This document shows positions 17,247 to 25,895 of a stretch of DNA of 64,000 bases, in pieces. Made by a program: the position numbers and the translations under genes. Numbering within the stretch: the first letter of the stretch is position 1; each line of letters opens with the position of its first letter. The notes below the pieces were generated by a model. It was not told where the DNA came from. It ran no database searches and saw only the letters and a list, made by a program, of their open reading frames with translations. Source of the DNA: JBCBSK01 sp965250105 (GTDB taxonomy: Bacteria > Pseudomonadota > Alphaproteobacteria > Rhizobiales > Tepidamorphaceae); contig OZ252290.1 in assembly GCA_965250105.1 (NCBI GenBank), forward strand, positions 2,790,001-2,854,000, read 5' to 3'.

Positions 17247-18605
17247 ATGCGTATTCTCGAACCGGCGCGCGAAATCGATGTCATTCACGAAACCGACGTG
17301 CTCGTCGTCGGCTCGGGGCCGGGCGGCCTGTCGGCGGCGCTCGGGGCCGCGCGCGCCGGTGTCGAGGTGACGCTGGTCGAGCGTTTCGGCTGTTTCGGCG
17401 GCAATATCACCGCCGTAGGCGTCGAAGGCTTCGCCTGGTATCGCCATGAGAAGACGATCGACAGCGAGGGCGTCGGCCGCGAATTCGAGGACCGCGCCAA
17501 GGCGGCGGGTGCCTCGACGCCCGAACCGCAATCGCAAAGCCATGCGCTCGACGCAGAGGGCTTCAAGGTCGTCGCCGACGAGATGGTGACCGAAGCCGGC
17601 ATCACGCCGATGCTGCATCGCGGCTTCGCCGCCCCCATCATGGAAGGGCAGGCGATCCGTGGTGTCATCACCGAATCCAAGGCCGGCCGCGAGGCCATTC
17701 TGGCGAAGCGCGTGATCGACGCCACGGGTGATGCGGATGTCGCCCATCGCGCCGGCGCGCCGACGATCAAGACGCCGAAGGAGGACATGCAGGCCGCGTC
17801 GGTCATGTTCTCGATGACCGGCGTCGACAAGCGCGCCTTCATCGACGCGGTCAAGGCCGATCCGCACAGCTATGCCGACTGGGCCTATGGCGAATGGACG
17901 GTCGAGACCGACGGCAAGGAAGACGAGATGTTCTCACCCTTTCTACGCAAGCCCTTCGAACAGGCGCGCGCGGCCGGGCTGATCCCCGACAGCCTGCAGA
18001 CCATCGCCGGCACCTGGGGCGCGATCTACGATACCGGCGATCTCACCTATCTGAACCTCGTCCATCTCGCCGAATGCGATGGCACCGATCCCGACGATCT
18101 CACCCGCTTCGAGATCGAGGGCCGGCGCCAGGCCATGCTGGCGGTCGAGGCGTTGAAGCGGTTCCATCCCGGCTGCCGCAACGCGAAGCTCAGGAATTTC
18201 GGCATGACGCTCGGCGTCCGCGATACGCGCAAGATCGACGCCGCCTACAACATGACGGCGGACGACGTGCGCGGCGAGGGCCGTTTCGAGGACACGGTCG
18301 GCATCTTCCCCGAATTCATCGACGGCTACGGCATTCTGATCCTGCCGACCACGGGGCGCTACTTCCAGCTGCCTTATGGCACGATGGTGCCGAAACAGGT
18401 GTCCAACCTGCTGGTCGCGGGCCGCGCCACGGGCGGCGACCGGACGAGCCATGCGGCGACGCGCAACATGATGTGCTGCACCGTCACCGGCCAGGGCGCC
18501 GGCGTCGCCGCGGCGATTTCGGTCAAGCATGGCCTGTCGCTCGAAAACATGGATGTCGGCTTGGTGCAGACCGAACTGACGCGCCAGGGCGTGCGGCTCT
18601 ACTAG
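17247..18605 (+). CDS. FAD-dependent oxidoreductase (FAD_oxidored family)
   Basis: This 452-residue flavoprotein opens with a dinucleotide fold (VLVVGSGPGGLSAALGAARAG, residues ~18-38, then VERFGCFGG) and has a second conserved segment KRVIDATGDADVAHRAGAP. Its C-terminal FAD contact is NLLVAGRATGGDRTSHAATRNMMCCTVTGQGAG. This matches the PF12831-type FAD-dependent oxidoreductases of unknown substrate, often found near transporters or sugar catabolism. The start at 17247 is chosen to place the Rossmann fold near the N terminus. It has no signal peptide, so it is cytoplasmic, and lies 112 bases after one autotransporter and before another, an odd context that does not suggest a function. Confidence 0.88.
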   Translation: MRILEPAREIDVIHETDVLVVGSGPGGLSAALGAARAGVEVTLVERFGCFGGNITAVGVEGFAWYRHEKTIDSEGVGREFEDRAKAAGASTPEPQSQSHALDAEGFKVVADEMVTEAGITPMLHRGFAAPIMEGQAIRGVITESKAGREAILAKRVIDATGDADVAHRAGAPTIKTPKEDMQAASVMFSMTGVDKRAFIDAVKADPHSYADWAYGEWTVETDGKEDEMFSPFLRKPFEQARAAGLIPDSLQTIAGTWGAIYDTGDLTYLNLVHLAECDGTDPDDLTRFEIEGRRQAMLAVEALKRFHPGCRNAKLRNFGMTLGVRDTRKIDAAYNMTADDVRGEGRFEDTVGIFPEFIDGYGILILPTTGRYFQLPYGTMVPKQVSNLLVAGRATGGDRTSHAATRNMMCCTVTGQGAGVAAAISVKHGLSLENMDVGLVQTELTRQGVRLY

Positions 18606-19117
18606 ACGACCGCTTGAAAATCCAAAATGGCGGAACTGGGCGAGGATGTCTCGAACCGGTTCTTTTCGCCCTGACCGACCGCGACACGGTCCTGGTACAG
18701 CGCGGTGATGCCAACCTCAAGTGGTGAACCTGACGCGTGATATTGAGTCGATATCGTGACGGCTTCGGTGTTGGCGTAAAGCTCTCTTGTATACACTATT
18801 CGATGAATTCGATCTTAATGCTGCGATGATGCCAACTTGGGGTTGCGTCACCTCATTTTCAACTTTATAATTGATGTCGAGAATCAATTAAAATGATGCG
18901 ATTTTGTATCCGATTCTATCTAGAATTCCATATCTGAAATCTCAATTCATTGCCGGCCATATTGATTTGCTTGATGCGGGTGTCTTCCACATGGCCTTGG
19001 GCGCGGTCGCCGTAGAAGATATGTATTTTCCTGTCGAAGCAGTTTTCGGGCCAAGCGGGGCGGTGTGTAAGTCTTTTTGAAGCCAAAGTGCATTTCGTGC
19101 TGTCAAAGGGGGAGTGC
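18606..19117. other. Low-GC intergenic region before the second autotransporter
   Basis: About 510 bases with no supportable gene. GC content falls sharply between ~18760 and 18960 compared with either side. It holds a TGTATACA dyad at 18788-18795 and several AT-rich strings that could form a promoter for the autotransporter at 19118. The compositional break may mark a transfer boundary. Confidence 0.55.
18788..18795. promoter_or_regulatory. TGTATACA dyad, possible operator core
   Basis: An 8-base self-complementary TGTATACA, of the type bound by some GntR-family regulators, sits in the AT-rich region about 325 bases upstream of the second autotransporter. Short palindromes occur by chance, so this is a weak call. 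Confidence 0.25.
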
Positions 19118-21556
19118 ATGGTCAATGGCAAAGTCATGGGCGCGTCACTGTCGCCCGTCATTGGCTGTTTGTGCCTTTGTGCGCCCGGACTGGTTCTCGC
19201 CACGACGACGTTTCTCTCATCTCCGGCTCAGGCAGCTTGCCTGTTGAACGGCGCTGTCGCGAGCAATGCGGGAACTCCAGGGAACGATACGATTTTATGT
19301 GATGCCGCAAACGATGCGGCGGGAGCACTTGTCAATGGCGGAGCCGGGAACGATCAGATCGATCTTGTGGGCGGCACCGCCGACCGGGTCCAAGGGGCTA
19401 GTGGTAATGATGCCATAACGCTCGATGGTGCCATGGTTGTCGATGTCGTGGCTGGTGGCTCCGGCGATGACGTCATCGATCTGCTCTCCGGGACTGCCGC
19501 TGGCGTCCAAGGTGCTGACGACAGCGACACGATCACGCTCAATGGCGCGATGATTACCGGCTTTATCTCCGGTGGCGATGGCGATGACGTTATCGATCTA
19601 TTCTTCGGTACCGCCGATGTTGTCCGTGGCGCGGGACGGGCCGACACGATCACCCTGGCGGGCGCGGATGTCGCCGGCCTGGTTTTCGGCGACAATGGCA
19701 TCGGCACCGATGGGGATGACAGATTTGTTTGGACGTCCGGGAAGACGGCCGGCTTCATGGCTGGTGGCGGATCCGATGTCGCGACGATCTCCGCTTCCGA
19801 ATATGATGGCAGTCAGTTGCTCGATGGGGGCGATGACGGGACGAGCACGGATGGCTTCATCGATCGGTTGACGTTCGCGGGGATCACGGCGGACATAGAT
19901 GGCGGTGTCCCGGTCAACTGGGAAATCGTCGAACTGGCCGACGGATCGGACATTACCTTCACGGGCAATGATCTCGTCACCAGTTCCGAAACCGGGACCG
20001 ATCCCATCTCCGGATTGCCTTACGGGCTGCTGATCCAGGAGGGCGCGGTCGCCCGCTTTGCGTCGCGTTTCACCGTCGACGGCAACGTGAACAATTTCGG
20101 CACGCTCGATCTGTCCAGTCTCAATGGCACGCCGGATACGGTGCTGACCATCTCCGGTAACTATTCCGCTGCCTCCAATCTGATCATCGACACGGTTCTC
20201 GGCGATGACGGTTCAGCGTCTGATCTTCTCGTCGTGCGGGGCGATACTTCCGGAGAAACCAATGTAACGGTCAACAATGCCGGCGGCACCGGCGCTCAGA
20301 CGATGACCGGCATTCTGGTGGTGGATGTGAACGGAGCATCGGCGGGCACGTTCGTGTTGGCCAATCCCGACACGATCGCGGCAACGGGCGAGGCGGCCGT
20401 GATCGCAGGTGCCTTTTCCTATGCCCTGCGCCAAGGCGATGGCACCACTATGGGCGACGCGAACAACTGGTATCTTCAATCTACCCTGATTGAAGAGCCC
20501 GCGCCCGCAAACCCGGCAATGCCCGCTGCCGGCACGCCGTTGTTCCAATCCGGTGCGCCTGTCTATGAAAGCCTGCCAGGGGCGATGGCGGCCCTTAACG
20601 GCATCCCCACCCTGCAGCAGCGTGTGGGCAATCGCTATTGGGCTAGGACCGGAGGGCTGGCGTTAGCGGAAGACGTATTCTGCAGCGATGCCGGTTGGAA
20701 CATTCACTGCGCGGCCACCGAGCAGCATGCGATCTGGACACGCCTTGAAGGAGCACATGCCCGGGTCGAGCCCGCGTCCACGACTTTCACCCATCAGGAT
20801 ATCAACCGCTGGCAGCTCCGCTCCGGCCTTGAAGGTGCGCTGTGGGCCGGCGAGGCGGGGCGGCTGTTTGCCGGGCTCAATGTCGCCTATGGTCGGGCGG
20901 ATGCCGATATCGGCTCCTTCTTCGGGTCCGGGTCGATCGATACGACCGGCTGGACGGTCGCAACAAATCTGACCTGGTACGGTCCGGATGGCTTCTTCGC
21001 CGATGCGCAGGCGCAGTATAGCTGGTTCGATAGCGATCTGATGTCTGCCCAGCAGGGCCTTCTGGCCGAAGGGGTGGATGGCACCGGCCATGGGCTGAGC
21101 CTCGAAATCGGCCAGCGTTACGATCTCGTCGAGATGCTCACGTTAATCCCGCAAGCGCAGCTGGTCTGGTCGTCCATTGACTTCGATGCTTTTGCCGGTC
21201 CGAGCAGTGAACGGGTCTCCATGGGTGATGGTGATACCCTGGAGGGTCGTTTGGGTCTCGCGGCCGAACATGCCAGCAACTGGCAGGCGGGCGATGGCAC
21301 CAGCAGCCGGGCCGCGATCTATGGGCTCGCCAATCTGCGCTACGATTTCCTCGACGGCATGTCGGTCATCGTCTCGGGCACGGAACTTAACTCCGAACCG
21401 GATGCCTGGAACGGCGAGATCGGCCTCGGCGGCACGCTGAATTGGAACGATGATCAGATGTCGCTGTATGGCGAGGTGTCCGCGGCGACGAGCCTTGAGC
21501 ACTTCGGCGACAGCTATGCGCTCAGGGGCAATCTCGGCTTCCGGGTAACTTGGTAA
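19118..21556 (+). CDS. Autotransporter with RTX-like tandem repeats in the passenger
   Basis: An 812-residue surface protein. A signal sequence ends near SPAQA (residue ~39). Residues 74-190 are three consecutive units of exactly 39 residues, each with GGxGxDxIDL, then GTAxxVxGA...DxITLxGA, followed by a diverged fourth (GTDGDDRFVWTSGKT). The GGxGxD cores resemble calcium-binding RTX repeats. A beta-rich spacer follows (~240-440) with a Pro-rich linker (EEPAPANPAMPAAG). The C-terminal ~310 residues are an autotransporter barrel ending GFRVTW. The ATG at 19118 follows GGGGGAG. RTX repeats normally belong to type I secreted proteins, so their place upstream of a type V barrel is notable. Calcium-dependent folding at the surface is inferred. 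Confidence 0.85.
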   Translation: MVNGKVMGASLSPVIGCLCLCAPGLVLATTTFLSSPAQAACLLNGAVASNAGTPGNDTILCDAANDAAGALVNGGAGNDQIDLVGGTADRVQGASGNDAITLDGAMVVDVVAGGSGDDVIDLLSGTAAGVQGADDSDTITLNGAMITGFISGGDGDDVIDLFFGTADVVRGAGRADTITLAGADVAGLVFGDNGIGTDGDDRFVWTSGKTAGFMAGGGSDVATISASEYDGSQLLDGGDDGTSTDGFIDRLTFAGITADIDGGVPVNWEIVELADGSDITFTGNDLVTSSETGTDPISGLPYGLLIQEGAVARFASRFTVDGNVNNFGTLDLSSLNGTPDTVLTISGNYSAASNLIIDTVLGDDGSASDLLVVRGDTSGETNVTVNNAGGTGAQTMTGILVVDVNGASAGTFVLANPDTIAATGEAAVIAGAFSYALRQGDGTTMGDANNWYLQSTLIEEPAPANPAMPAAGTPLFQSGAPVYESLPGAMAALNGIPTLQQRVGNRYWARTGGLALAEDVFCSDAGWNIHCAATEQHAIWTRLEGAHARVEPASTTFTHQDINRWQLRSGLEGALWAGEAGRLFAGLNVAYGRADADIGSFFGSGSIDTTGWTVATNLTWYGPDGFFADAQAQYSWFDSDLMSAQQGLLAEGVDGTGHGLSLEIGQRYDLVEMLTLIPQAQLVWSSIDFDAFAGPSSERVSMGDGDTLEGRLGLAAEHASNWQAGDGTSSRAAIYGLANLRYDFLDGMSVIVSGTELNSEPDAWNGEIGLGGTLNWNDDQMSLYGEVSAATSLEHFGDSYALRGNLGFRVTW
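19337..19687 (+). repeat. Three in-frame 117-base tandem repeats encoding 39-residue RTX-like units
   Basis: Units 19337-19453, 19454-19570 and 19571-19687 encode aligned 39-residue blocks with no length change. Conserved positions are GG-G-D-IDL at 1-10, GTA at 13-15, the D-ITL at 25-29 and GA at 31-32. A more diverged fourth block follows. This suggests duplication inside the passenger. Confidence 0.75.
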
Positions 21557-21776
21557 GGCCCTCGGAGCGATTTCGGACCGGAATCAGGCCGCGATTGCGG
21601 CCCGGACTTTCGCCCGCCCCGCCGATGTTGATGAGCGAATGCAACACCGCCTGGGTGCGGAGCTTCTCTTAGGTGAACGTCAACTCAGGTCTGGAGACGC
21701 CTCCAAGAGCGCTTAAGTCATCTCGACATGGACCAAAACTGGGGCATGACACCGGCGTCCCCCTCCAGGTTGGCTG

Positions 21777-22343
21777 TCACGATCGTTCACGGAGGTAGTG
21801 CAGCGTCTTGCGCGGCACGTCGGCATGACCAAGGGCATCGTCGAGACCGTAATGCGTATGTGGGAGTTTTGACGCAACCTCGGCCGGATAAGGTCCGTGT
21901 CGGCAGAGCGCGTAATCCACGTTCAGTGCTCCGAAGACGAAGGAAGATCGATCCCCGCCCCGAACAAGAGGGGATCGATCGCCCCGTGGAAAGGCACGAG
22001 ACCCTGACCCAAATACTGTTGCATGTTGTGTCCGACCCAATGGCCGTCGAAGGTGAGCGGGTGGCCGATGAAGAGGCGACGTCCGCGGAGCGCGCGGACG
22101 AAGCTGGCGAATGTCTCGATGCCTTGTTTGGCGGGGATGGGATCGGCGGTGATTTGAGCCCAAATCTCAGATTGTGCCGAGAGCCACTCGTCGAGGGTGC
22201 TAGCGTCCGGGGTGGTGCCCTCGGGCGGGTTGTAGATTGAGGGTGAGTGCGTCGGTCTCCGCGCCCATATCGTCGATAACGACAACCGGTAGGTTGCGCA
22301 CGGCATTCACGCCCGGCACGGGTCCGTCGGTTTCAATGTCCAT
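21777..22343 (-). pseudogene. DnaQ-like DEDDh exonuclease, broken by two frameshifts
   Basis: Starting at the ATG at 22343 the minus strand reads MDIETDGPVPG, the exonuclease motif I (DxE). The frame is lost near 22235, where NLQP should join PEGTTPDASTLDEW in the next frame, and again near 21945, where GAGIDLPS should join FGALNVDYALCRHG. The third frame ends HTHYGLDDALGHAD, the HxxxxD motif III of DEDDh nucleases, at the stop 21777-21779. Joining the frames gives about 185 residues of a family known in alphaproteobacteria as a 3'-5' exonuclease. An IS element begins six bases upstream of its start codon, removing its ribosome site. It should be non-functional unless the shifts are sequence errors. 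Confidence 0.75.
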
Positions 22344-22345
22344 AA

Positions 22346-23190
22346 CTAGGCTCAGGACCTGTTAAATTGCATTGAGACGGGCGATGTGATTCAGCATGTC
22401 AAAGGAGTTTGCCATGGCTGATTTGTTTCTTCTCTCGCCTGCCCAGATGGCCAAGATCAAGCCGTTCTTCCCGCTCTCCCATGGTGTTCCCCGTGTTGAT
22501 GACAGGCGCGTTGTCAGCGGCATTGTTTATGTCATCAAGCATGGCCTTCAGTGGAAGGATGCACCAAAGGCTTACGGACCGCACAAGACGCTCTACAACC
22601 GCTTCCGCCGTTGGACTGAGTTGGGCGTATTCGACAAGATTTTCAGTCACTTGGCAGCAAGAGACGGCCCACCCGGCACGCTCATGATCGATGCAACACA
22701 CCTGAAGGCTCACCGTACCGCGTCGAGCCTCTTAAAAGGGGGATACTTCCCCGCCATATCGGGCGGACGAAAGGCGGACTGAACACCAAGCTGCACGCCG
22801 TGTGCGATGGCGAGGGGCGGCCCATCGCGATGTGCCTGACGGCAGGCCAAGTCTCCGATCACATCGGTGCCAAAATCCTGTATCCAACACTACACGAAGG
22901 CGCCAATGCGACGATAATCGCTGACAAGGGTTACGATTCCGATGCGTATCGCGCCGCTCTCAAGGCAAAGGGCATCGCGCCCTGCATTCCAACGCGCAAC
23001 GGCCGAAAAGATCCTGCATCATTCTGCAAAACCCAATACAAACAACGTCATAAGATCGAGAACATGTTCGGACGGCTCAAAGACTGGCGCCGCATCGCAA
23101 CCCGTTATGACCGCCGAGCAGATGTCTTCATGGCCGCAATCACAATCGCAGCAATCGTCATATGGTGGATTCAATGAGTCCTGAGCCTAG
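22346..23190 (+). mobile_element. IS5-family (IS427-type) insertion sequence with CTAG direct repeats
   Basis: The element proper spans 22350-23186 (837 bases). Its ends are inverted: GCTCAGGAC at the left and GTCCTGAGC at the right. Both ends are flanked by CTAG (22346-22349 and 23187-23190), which fits the YTAR-type target duplication of this family, although CTAG is palindromic and could equally be part of the inverted repeat. Inside is a two-frame transposase gene with all three catalytic acids present. It is inserted six bases upstream of the exonuclease pseudogene start and next to an older transposase remnant. Confidence 0.85.
22414..23177 (+). CDS. IS5/IS427-type transposase, read by -1 frameshift across two frames
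   Basis: Frame A (22414-22782) begins MADLFLLSPAQMAKIKPFFP after an AAGGAG site and carries the first catalytic Asp (LMIDATHLKAH). Frame B ends at 23177 and carries the second Asp (IIADKGYDSDAY) and the Glu (HKIENMFGRLKDWRRIATRYDR). A -1 shift at the AAAAGGGGG run (22734-22742) after SSLLK gives GILPRHIGRTKGGLNTKLHAVCD, which restores the well-known IS427-group sequence without a stop. The fused protein would be about 254 residues, the usual length. The element may therefore still be active. Without the shift, frame A ends after ISGGRKAD. Confidence 0.85.
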
Positions 23191-23201
23191 GTAGTGGGTC
23201 G

Positions 23202-23360
23202 CTAGAGCCATGCTGTCTTGACGTCCTGCGTCGCCAGTTCTGCGACGATCTCGTGCAAGAAGATGTCAGGTGTGGCTTCGACCAACGCCAGCTTTTCCGC
23301 ACGAGCCAACAATGCGGAAAAGCCGCCGTTCCTCTATAGCCACCAAATGGCTGGTTTCGG
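23202..23360 (-). pseudogene. Probable IS630-family transposase fragment
   Basis: On the minus strand one frame reads GGYRG and, after a one-frame change, GFSALLARAEKLALVEATPDIFLHEIVAELATQDVKTA before a stop at 23202-23204. The order GGY(K/R)... then a helix-turn-helix with the PD(I/L)TLxEI(V)AEL pattern matches the N-terminal DNA-binding part of IS630-family transposases. It lies directly after the stop of the alpha/beta hydrolase gene and is cut off near the right end of the IS5-type element. The fragment is short, so the assignment is tentative. Confidence 0.45.
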
Positions 23361-23362
23361 AC

Positions 23363-24109
23363 TTAGCGCAATGCTCCAGCAATCTTGTTCGCAAGCTGGT
23401 CAGGCTGGTCAACACTCTTCCAATGAGTGGCGTTTTCCAGAACGATCCGCTCTATCGGATTGTCCTCCAGCCATTGAAGAGTGCTCTCGGGGCAGTTCCG
23501 AGGATTGTAAAGGTAGATCACGTTTCCTGATGACTTCAGAACATCACCCGGCACATGTTGCGAAGAGAATCGGCGCGCGTCCGTACCAAGCTGCCACAGA
23601 GCCAGCGGGTCTGCTTTTGAAACTGACTGGCGATACCGGGCTATGACGGGGGCATCGGTAGCCATCTGATCCAGCCGTTCAAGAAACGCGGTTCGAAATT
23701 CTGCCGGGTCGTCATAATCGGCGGCGGTGCCTGAAAAGTATGCGTCCTCCGCAGTGATGTTTCCTTCCAATGAAATGATTGTCTTCAACGGACAACCCGG
23801 AAGCCGGGCGGCAAGCGAGGCAATGATAGATGCAACGGAATGAGCCACGATGATCTTGGCATCCGCCTGTGCTGCTCTTTCGGCCACAAATTCCGCGAGG
23901 GCGTCTAGCGTGGTCCGAGACCGCAGAGCAGGTGCCCCGAAACCGGGAAGGTTTACTGGCAACAAACGATACGTTTGCGCCAAATGCGTGTTCATAAGGC
24001 CCTCAAACATGCTCGCATCGTCGCCGAAACCCGCAACGAAAAGCACTCCGGGACGAGCGGCGAGTTCATGACTTTTATCTGCGGCAGCGCGAGAGATAGC
24101 GGCTAGCAC
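23363..24109 (-). CDS. Alpha/beta-hydrolase fold protein
   Basis: A 248-residue protein with the alpha/beta-hydrolase order. It begins with an oxyanion-side strand GVLFVAGFGDDASMFEGL, then PVNLPGFGAP, and has a nucleophile elbow AHSVASIIA near residue 93 (the usual GxSxG is relaxed to HSVAS). A late NATHWKSVDQP segment supplies the catalytic His. No signal peptide is seen. Codon use is somewhat less GC-biased than the core genes, in keeping with its place in the decayed accessory region. The substrate cannot be predicted. It could be a bystander cargo gene of the island. Confidence 0.8.
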   Translation of the reverse strand: MLAAISRAAADKSHELAARPGVLFVAGFGDDASMFEGLMNTHLAQTYRLLPVNLPGFGAPALRSRTTLDALAEFVAERAAQADAKIIVAHSVASIIASLAARLPGCPLKTIISLEGNITAEDAYFSGTAADYDDPAEFRTAFLERLDQMATDAPVIARYRQSVSKADPLALWQLGTDARRFSSQHVPGDVLKSSGNVIYLYNPRNCPESTLQWLEDNPIERIVLENATHWKSVDQPDQLANKIAGALR

Positions 24110-24195
24110 TTGTGGACTCCGGATCCGACGAAACAGACATTAGTTGCAATGCGGATAGTTGTCACTCTGGGGTATCTGTCAGGTTGAGCCGCGTT

Positions 24196-24546
24196 TTATA
24201 GAACCTTTGCGGTCACGACGACTTCAATTAGGTAGCCTTCATCAAGATCCACGCCAACACAGGCCCGCTGCGGCCAGTTTTGTTCGGGCCCGACCCATTC
24301 GACCCAGACAGTATCCATCTGTGGTTTCTGCCTGACGTCTGCGAGGTAGACCGTCGCTTGCAGCAAGCCCGCGTGCCCGCTGCCCGCCCTTTCAAGGATG
24401 CGTGTTAGCTCAGCCAGGGTATTTCTTGTTTGCTCTATAATACCATCAGAACAGTACGGATCTGTAGCGACTGCATAGACCTTCCCATCAGATACCACCG
24501 CTTCACATCTGCCTAACCCTTTATATGGGAAGCGCTTTATGGTCAT
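24196..24546 (-). CDS. RidA/YjgF-family protein
   Basis: A 116-residue protein of the YjgF/YER057c/UK114 family. Family features are QTRNTLAELTRILERAGSG in the middle, TVYLADVRQ, and NWPQRACVGVDLDEGYLIEVVVTAKV at the C terminus, including the conserved Arg that in RidA contacts the imine substrate. RidA members hydrolyse reactive enamine/imine intermediates made by PLP enzymes; other members have different roles. The ATG at 24546 (MTIKRFPYKG) follows an AAAGGGCGAG ribosome-like site and is preferred to an ATG at 24621 that runs into a transposase remnant. It is probably co-oriented with, but not clearly co-transcribed with, the hydrolase gene. Confidence 0.85.
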   Translation of the reverse strand: MTIKRFPYKGLGRCEAVVSDGKVYAVATDPYCSDGIIEQTRNTLAELTRILERAGSGHAGLLQATVYLADVRQKPQMDTVWVEWVGPEQNWPQRACVGVDLDEGYLIEVVVTAKVL

Positions 24547-24602
24547 TGCAACTCGCCCTTTTTGTTGATTGCGGGTGCACTTCTCCGCCGACCTTTTGGG
24601 GG

Positions 24603-24762
24603 TCAGGTGGCAAGGTGCCACGGCATGGGTTCATCGATCCGGTTGATCTTGTGATCGGGGAGGCGCCTTAGCACCCAAGTGAGTCAAGCTTCGGGATCGA
24701 CGTTGTTCATCTTGGCGGTCTCGATGAGGTATAGGCTATGGCAGCGGCCTAGCCATGTGTGG
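24603..24762 (-). pseudogene. IS66-family transposase, C-terminal remnant
   Basis: The minus strand reads LIETAKMNNVDPEA, then a TGA at 24684-24686 where the family has Trp, then LTWVLRRLPDHKINRIDEPMPW and a stop at 24603-24605. The pattern IETAKxNxVDPxAWLxxVLxRLPDHKINRxDELxPW is the C terminus of IS66 (TnpC) transposases. Similarity fades above about 24745. The rest of the element is missing, so this is an inactivated fragment. Confidence 0.7.
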
Positions 24763-25159
24763 ATCAGGTTGGCGTTCATCGCGCGGCGCCGCCGACCTGC
24801 GCAACCGAAACGCCGGGGCGCCGTGTCTGCGCGCAAATCGAGCGCCTTTCTTCGTTCGTCCAGAACCGCTTCCTACAGCCCTTCTTCGCCCCCAGAATGC
24901 GCCTCACAATGTCCACTACCGATGACGGACATTATCAATACACTCCATCGCCCGTCACGGCAGGCCCAACGGACGCATACACTCTGGGCCCAGAGCGGCC
25001 GCATCAACCGCGCCCGATTGCCGTTCGGTACAGCGCCCGCGCCAACGCCATCCAGCGAACGCAAGCGATAGCTTGGCCGGTCTCCAGGATGATTGCCCGA
25101 CCAGTTTCGGTTCACTCCTGAAAAACGACGGATTTGGCGAAAGAGGTGAAGGCGGCGGT
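24763..25159. other. Intergenic region without recognisable genes
   Basis: About 400 bases between the IS66 remnant and the LysE-type gene. Open frames here lack codon bias, ribosome sites and family features. It may be further decayed mobile-element sequence, but I see no specific match. Confidence 0.5.
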
Positions 25160-25777
25160 TCACGTTCTCTTCAAGAGAACCGTTGCGCCCGCGCCGATCA
25201 GGAGTGTTCCAGAGGCTCTGTTCAACATACGCATGGCGCGCGGATTCCTGAACAGTCCGGCGGCTCTGCTGGCGGCATAGGCGTATGCGACAAAGGCGGT
25301 TCCCAAGACGGCAAGAAATAGCCCGATGATCGTCACCGCGTCCAAGATCGATAGCGACGGCAGGTCGAAGAATGTCGGCAAGAAGCCGAGGTGAAACAGA
25401 ATGGCCTTGGGGTTGCCCAATGTGATCCCAAATCCAGCTATGAAGCTTTTGATCACATCATTGGGGGCAGGTTGCGAGGAGAGCGTTGTCTGGGGATTGG
25501 CGCACCAGAGGTGAACGCCAAGGTAGATCAAATAGATGGCTGCCAGTATGCGAATGACGAAGAAGAAATCACCTAGTATCTGCCCTATGGAAAAAAGACC
25601 TAGGAAAACCAAGATCATGTAGAAGACGTCGCCGAGCAGTATTCCGAATATCATTCCCGTGGTCGACTTGAACCCGCTCGAGAGTGAACGGCCTACGACC
25701 ATGAGAACCGCCGGCCCGGGGATCAGGACCCACAATAAGAGGGCTGCAACGAAGGTCAGCGCTGTGTCGGAACTCAA
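25160..25777 (-). CDS. LysE/RhtB-family amino acid exporter
   Basis: A 205-residue inner-membrane protein with about six membrane segments. The family signature LLLWVLIPGPAVLMVVGRSLSSGFKSTTGMIFGILLGD stands at the N terminus, followed by IYLIYLGVHLW, and FIAGFGITLGNPKAILFHLGFLPTFF in the middle, with the conserved GNPKA. Members export lysine, threonine, homoserine lactones or related compounds. It sits between the IS66 remnant region and tRNA-Ala, and may be island cargo. Substrate not predictable. Confidence 0.9.
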   Translation of the reverse strand: MSSDTALTFVAALLLWVLIPGPAVLMVVGRSLSSGFKSTTGMIFGILLGDVFYMILVFLGLFSIGQILGDFFFVIRILAAIYLIYLGVHLWCANPQTTLSSQPAPNDVIKSFIAGFGITLGNPKAILFHLGFLPTFFDLPSLSILDAVTIIGLFLAVLGTAFVAYAYAASRAAGLFRNPRAMRMLNRASGTLLIGAGATVLLKRT

Positions 25778-25895
25778 AGTCTTGTCCTGTGTCGCTCAAT
25801 GCATCCTGCGGGATACCACCGGATCGACCCGCGACATCGGGCGGGGTTGGCCGGTCGGCCGCCCGCGAACAAAGCAATACAGGTGAACGAAACGT

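Noticed and set aside
24679..25071. 130-codon plus-strand frame in the island
   Set aside because: It crosses the IS66 remnant on the opposite strand and has no ribosome site, domain or codon bias.
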